Positions 6,880 through 8,558 of a stretch of DNA of 8,558 nucleotides are shown here, piece by piece. The notes below the pieces were generated by a model that was given only the letters and a program-made list of their open reading frames with translations, was not told the DNA's origin and searched no databases. The number at the start of each line of letters is the position of its first letter. The stretch's first letter is position 1. The position numbers and the translations under genes are program-made. Source of the DNA: Oscillospiraceae bacterium (GTDB lineage: Bacteria > Bacillota > Clostridia > Oscillospirales > Oscillospiraceae); assembly GCA_016296635.1 (NCBI GenBank), contig JAEDIZ010000087.1, positions 1-8,558 on the forward strand, written 5' to 3'.

Positions 6880-7815
6880 ATGAATCGTTCTCTGTTTGAT
6901 TTTGCGCCTTCTTCCTGGCTGCCCGTACAGGATAAGGCTGTTCTTGAGCGTTGCCGCAATCTGCGCCGTGAAGAGATGGAAATTACCAACGAAAACGGCT
7001 ACAGTGTCCGCGTTGTGCCCCATCCCTCCTGCGCCATCGCCATCGAGCTTTTCAACTGGATCTGGCGTTCCGATGTGGAAGACAAGAAGACTGTTATTGT
7101 TTTCCCGAACTCCTGGAGAAACATCTATATTACCGCTGTTGAAATGTGCAACCGCTACAATGTCAGCGGCCGCAACATCCACGCTTTCTGCATGGACGAA
7201 TGGGCAGACGAGAACGGCAATGTCGCTCCCATCAGCTACGGCCCGTCCCTCGGTGGTCATTTCATGCGTGAGTTCTATCTGAGCTTCCGCGAAGATCTGC
7301 GTCCGCCTCTCGAGCAGATGCACTATTACACCAATGAAAACATCGGTTACTATTCCGATCTCATCGATGAGACCGGCGACGGCGGCGCTGACTTGATCAT
7401 CTCCGCTACCGGTTGGATCGGCCACACCGCATTCATCGATCCGCATACCAAAAAGTTCGCAGCGAACTCTCTGGAAGAATTCCTCGAGCTGAAGGCAGGC
7501 TTCGTTGACAATCACCGCCTGACCATCATTCAGAACTCCGGCGGCTTCGGCTCCGGCGACATCTATCACACCCCCTGCTACTCCGTTTCCATCGGCCCCA
7601 GAGACGTGATGCACGCAAGAGATCATCTGGAGTGTCACGACCTCGGTTACTGCGGCGGCTACAGCTCCTGGGAGCGCATGGTTTCCCGTCTGCAGATCTA
7701 CGGCCCGGTCTGCATGGAAATTCCCGCTTCCATCTATCAGCTGACCAAGGGCACTATCTATGTCAGCGAAGACATGGCAGCTCCCATTGAGCCCATGGAT
7801 CTGACTGCTTTCTGA
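6880..7815 (+). CDS. NagB-superfamily sugar isomerase/deaminase-like protein, copy 3
   Basis: A 311-residue protein, the closest relative in the window to copy 1 (shared TNENG, RYNVS-RN, MDEWADENGNVAP, ATGW-GHTAFIDP, IGPRDV and YGP--ME-PASI). The Asp equivalent to NagB D72 is Asp106 and the His equivalent to H143 is His182. The position of D141 is Ile180 and that of E148 is Asp187. The phosphate loop is PNSWRN (76-81) instead of PTGGTP. The ATG at 6880 is preceded by a purine-rich GGAAGGTAGG (6862-6871). With only 18 bases after the stop of copy 2, the two genes should be co-transcribed and made in similar amounts, which favours a shared complex. Function by family: opening or isomerising an aminosugar-like substrate; exact reaction unknown. 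Confidence 0.88.
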   Translation: MNRSLFDFAPSSWLPVQDKAVLERCRNLRREEMEITNENGYSVRVVPHPSCAIAIELFNWIWRSDVEDKKTVIVFPNSWRNIYITAVEMCNRYNVSGRNIHAFCMDEWADENGNVAPISYGPSLGGHFMREFYLSFREDLRPPLEQMHYYTNENIGYYSDLIDETGDGGADLIISATGWIGHTAFIDPHTKKFAANSLEEFLELKAGFVDNHRLTIIQNSGGFGSGDIYHTPCYSVSIGPRDVMHARDHLECHDLGYCGGYSSWERMVSRLQIYGPVCMEIPASIYQLTKGTIYVSEDMAAPIEPMDLTAF

Positions 7816-7825
7816 TTTTTTCAGC

Positions 7826-7874
7826 GCTGCTTTTCCCTGCGTCAATCCTCGCTTCTATGCAGGCTGAAAGCAGC
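7826..7874 (+). other. Long-range stem in the gap after NagB-like copy 3
   Basis: GCTGCTTT (7826-7833) pairs with AAAGCAGC (7867-7874), and inside it CCTGC (7836-7840) pairs with GCAGG (7859-7863), leaving an 18-base loop and a small bulge. It begins 11 bases after the stop of copy 3. It could slow or end transcription or protect the 3' end of the mRNA, but no T-run follows. Confidence 0.4.
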
Positions 7875-7892
7875 AGCCGAATCCCGCAACCG

Positions 7893-7925
7893 ATTTGCTC
7901 CGTATCCCACCTGTACGGAGCAAAT
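7893..7925. terminator. Perfect 12-bp hairpin, possible terminator or attenuator
   Basis: ATTTGCTCCGTA (7893-7904) and TACGGAGCAAAT (7914-7925) pair perfectly around a 9-base loop. It ends 12 bases before the ribosome binding site of the second acetyltransferase gene. The following bases (CCATCTCTGC) are not a T-run, so classical termination is doubtful. It may instead act as a partial terminator between the sugar genes and the acetyltransferase, or affect its translation. Confidence 0.45.
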
Positions 7926-7937
7926 CCATCTCTGCTT

Positions 7938-7942
7938 GGAGG
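7938..7942 (+). promoter_or_regulatory. Ribosome binding site fixing the second GNAT start
   Basis: GGAGG directly abuts an ATG at 7943, which is therefore too close to be used. The in-frame ATG at 7949, six bases downstream, is at the normal distance. Confidence 0.75.
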
Positions 7943-7948
7943 ATGAAC

Positions 7949-8395
7949 ATGAAAATCGAAAAAGTTACAGGCAACAAAAAAGAGTATCTGGATCTGCTTC
8001 TGCTCGCAGATGAGCAGGAGGATATGATCGACCGCTATTTGGAGCACGGCGAAATGTTCATACTGAAGGATCCGGACGTTGTAGGCGAATGCGTCGTCTG
8101 CGATCTCGGTGACGGCATCTTTGAGGTCAAGAACATCGCCACCGACCCTGCCGTTCACGGCAAAGGCTACGGCAGAGCGCTTTTGGATTTCGTTGCCGAC
8201 TATTGCAAAGACCGCTGCAAACTGCTGCTGGTCGGCACCGGTGACAGCCCGCTGACCGTTCCGTTCTATCAGAAATGCGGTTTTCGGGAGCATCATCGCG
8301 TCAAGAACTTTTTTACAGACAATTACGATCATCCCATGTGGGAAGCCGGCGTTCAGCTGGTGGACATGGTCTATCTGGCAAAGGAATTCGAATAA
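7949..8395 (+). CDS. GNAT-family N-acetyltransferase (second copy type)
   Basis: A 148-residue GNAT protein not closely related to the one at 2997-3488. The acetyl-CoA-binding core is EVKNIATDPAVHGKGYGRALL (59-79), with the loop HGKGYG at 70-75. It is followed by LLLVGTGDS (92-100) and PFYQKCGF (105-112), the usual C-terminal strand-helix of the fold. The combination IATDP-xHGKGYG with VGTG-S resembles the small YvbK-type acetyltransferases of Bacillota, whose substrates are largely unknown. Upstream in-frame codons from 7895 are excluded because they lie inside a hairpin and have no ribosome binding site. It follows the sugar genes on the same strand after a 133-base structured gap, so it may be read from its own promoter or by read-through. 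A role in the sugar pathway, such as acetylating an amino-sugar, is possible but not shown. Confidence 0.87.
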   Translation: MKIEKVTGNKKEYLDLLLLADEQEDMIDRYLEHGEMFILKDPDVVGECVVCDLGDGIFEVKNIATDPAVHGKGYGRALLDFVADYCKDRCKLLLVGTGDSPLTVPFYQKCGFREHHRVKNFFTDNYDHPMWEAGVQLVDMVYLAKEFE

Positions 8396-8415
8396 CAAAA
8401 TCGATCGTTTTTGCA

Positions 8416-8456
8416 GCATACCCCCAATGCCGGGTCATCCGGCATTGGGGGTATGC
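8416..8456. terminator. Perfect 18-bp inverted repeat after the second GNAT gene
   Basis: GCATACCCCCAATGCCGG (8416-8433) pairs without mismatch with 8439-8456 around a GTCAT loop. It begins 20 bases after the stop at 8395, the right place for a terminator. Neither side carries a good T-run in the reading direction (CAATTC on the plus strand, TGCAAAAACG on the minus strand), so it may be a non-classical terminator, an mRNA 3'-end hairpin, or a repeat element. A short CAAAAG-AA-CTTTTG repeat follows at 8462-8475. Confidence 0.6.
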
Positions 8457-8493
8457 CAATTCAAAAGAACTTTTGCGGCAATAGAAAAAGCAG

Positions 8494-8508
8494 GTTCACA
8501 ATGTGAAC
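8494..8508. promoter_or_regulatory. GTTCACA-A-TGTGAAC palindrome, candidate operator
   Basis: A perfect 7+1+7 palindrome in the non-coding DNA before the right edge. Sites of this form are typical binding targets of dimeric repressors. No gene start is visible next to it within the window, so its target, if any, is outside or is a minus-strand gene's downstream region. Confidence 0.3.
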
Positions 8509-8532
8509 AGCCCCAGATTGTACGGACAGCAC

Positions 8533-8558
8533 AAAAAAAGCCTCTAAGTAGGAAATAT
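8533..8558 (-). terminator. Possible half of a terminator cut by the right edge
   Basis: Seven A residues (8533-8539) are followed by GCCTCTAAGTA (8540-8550). Read on the minus strand this would be the right arm of a hairpin followed by a T-run, the normal form of an intrinsic terminator. The other arm would lie beyond the window. If so, a minus-strand gene ends just to the right. Confidence 0.25.

Noticed and set aside
5869..7845. Long minus-strand open frames (5869-6630 and 6748-7845) opposite NagB-like copies 2 and 3
   Set aside because: Same antisense shadow effect of codon bias; no motifs, and they conflict with the strong family evidence on the plus strand.
7816..7948. A tRNA or known riboswitch in the structured gap
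   Set aside because: No cloverleaf, no TTC-type arm and no riboswitch core that I recognise; only simple stems are visible.

Overview
The window looks like a piece of a Bacillota chromosome, most likely a gut-type Clostridia (Oscillospiraceae/Lachnospiraceae range). The basis is strong AGGAGG-type ribosome binding sites, moderately GC-rich coding DNA between AT-rich intergenic gaps, a DUF624/YesL-type membrane protein and an AraC regulator of the kind found in sugar-use loci of these bacteria. The organism is inferred from style only; no RNA marker gene is present. I see no mobile element, CRISPR array, tRNA or rRNA.

Layout. (1) 1-533: the 3' part of a DUF624 membrane protein, cut by the left edge. 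(2) 717-2930, plus strand: a NagB-superfamily gene (copy 1) followed by a NagA-like amidohydrolase, closed by a strong hairpin at 2952-2985. (3) 2997-5588, minus strand, read right to left: an AraC-family regulator, an amidohydrolase-2 family enzyme 26 bases downstream, then a GNAT acetyltransferase. This set ends against the nagA-like gene in a convergent arrangement that shares the hairpin. (4) 5589-5877: a divergent control region with a near-consensus promoter for the regulator and a 9-bp inverted repeat. (5) 5878-7815, plus strand: NagB-superfamily copies 2 and 3, 18 bases apart. (6) 7949-8395: a second GNAT acetyltransferase, followed by a perfect 18-bp inverted repeat and small repeats up to the right edge.

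How it may work. The set resembles an amino-sugar catabolic locus, with deacetylase-like and deaminase/isomerase-like enzymes, a sugar-type AraC regulator and a DUF624 protein that usually accompanies ABC sugar importers. It is not ordinary nagA-nagB. All three NagB-like proteins have lost the phosphate-binding TGGTP loop and the catalytic Asp of the DGHIAFNE motif. Copies 1 and 3 keep the MDE aspartate and the GH histidine, while copy 2 has lost both. The most interesting reading is a catabolic system for an unusual, perhaps non-phosphorylated, amino or acylamino sugar, in which copy 2 is a non-catalytic partner of copy 3. Substrate and chemistry cannot be read from the sequence.
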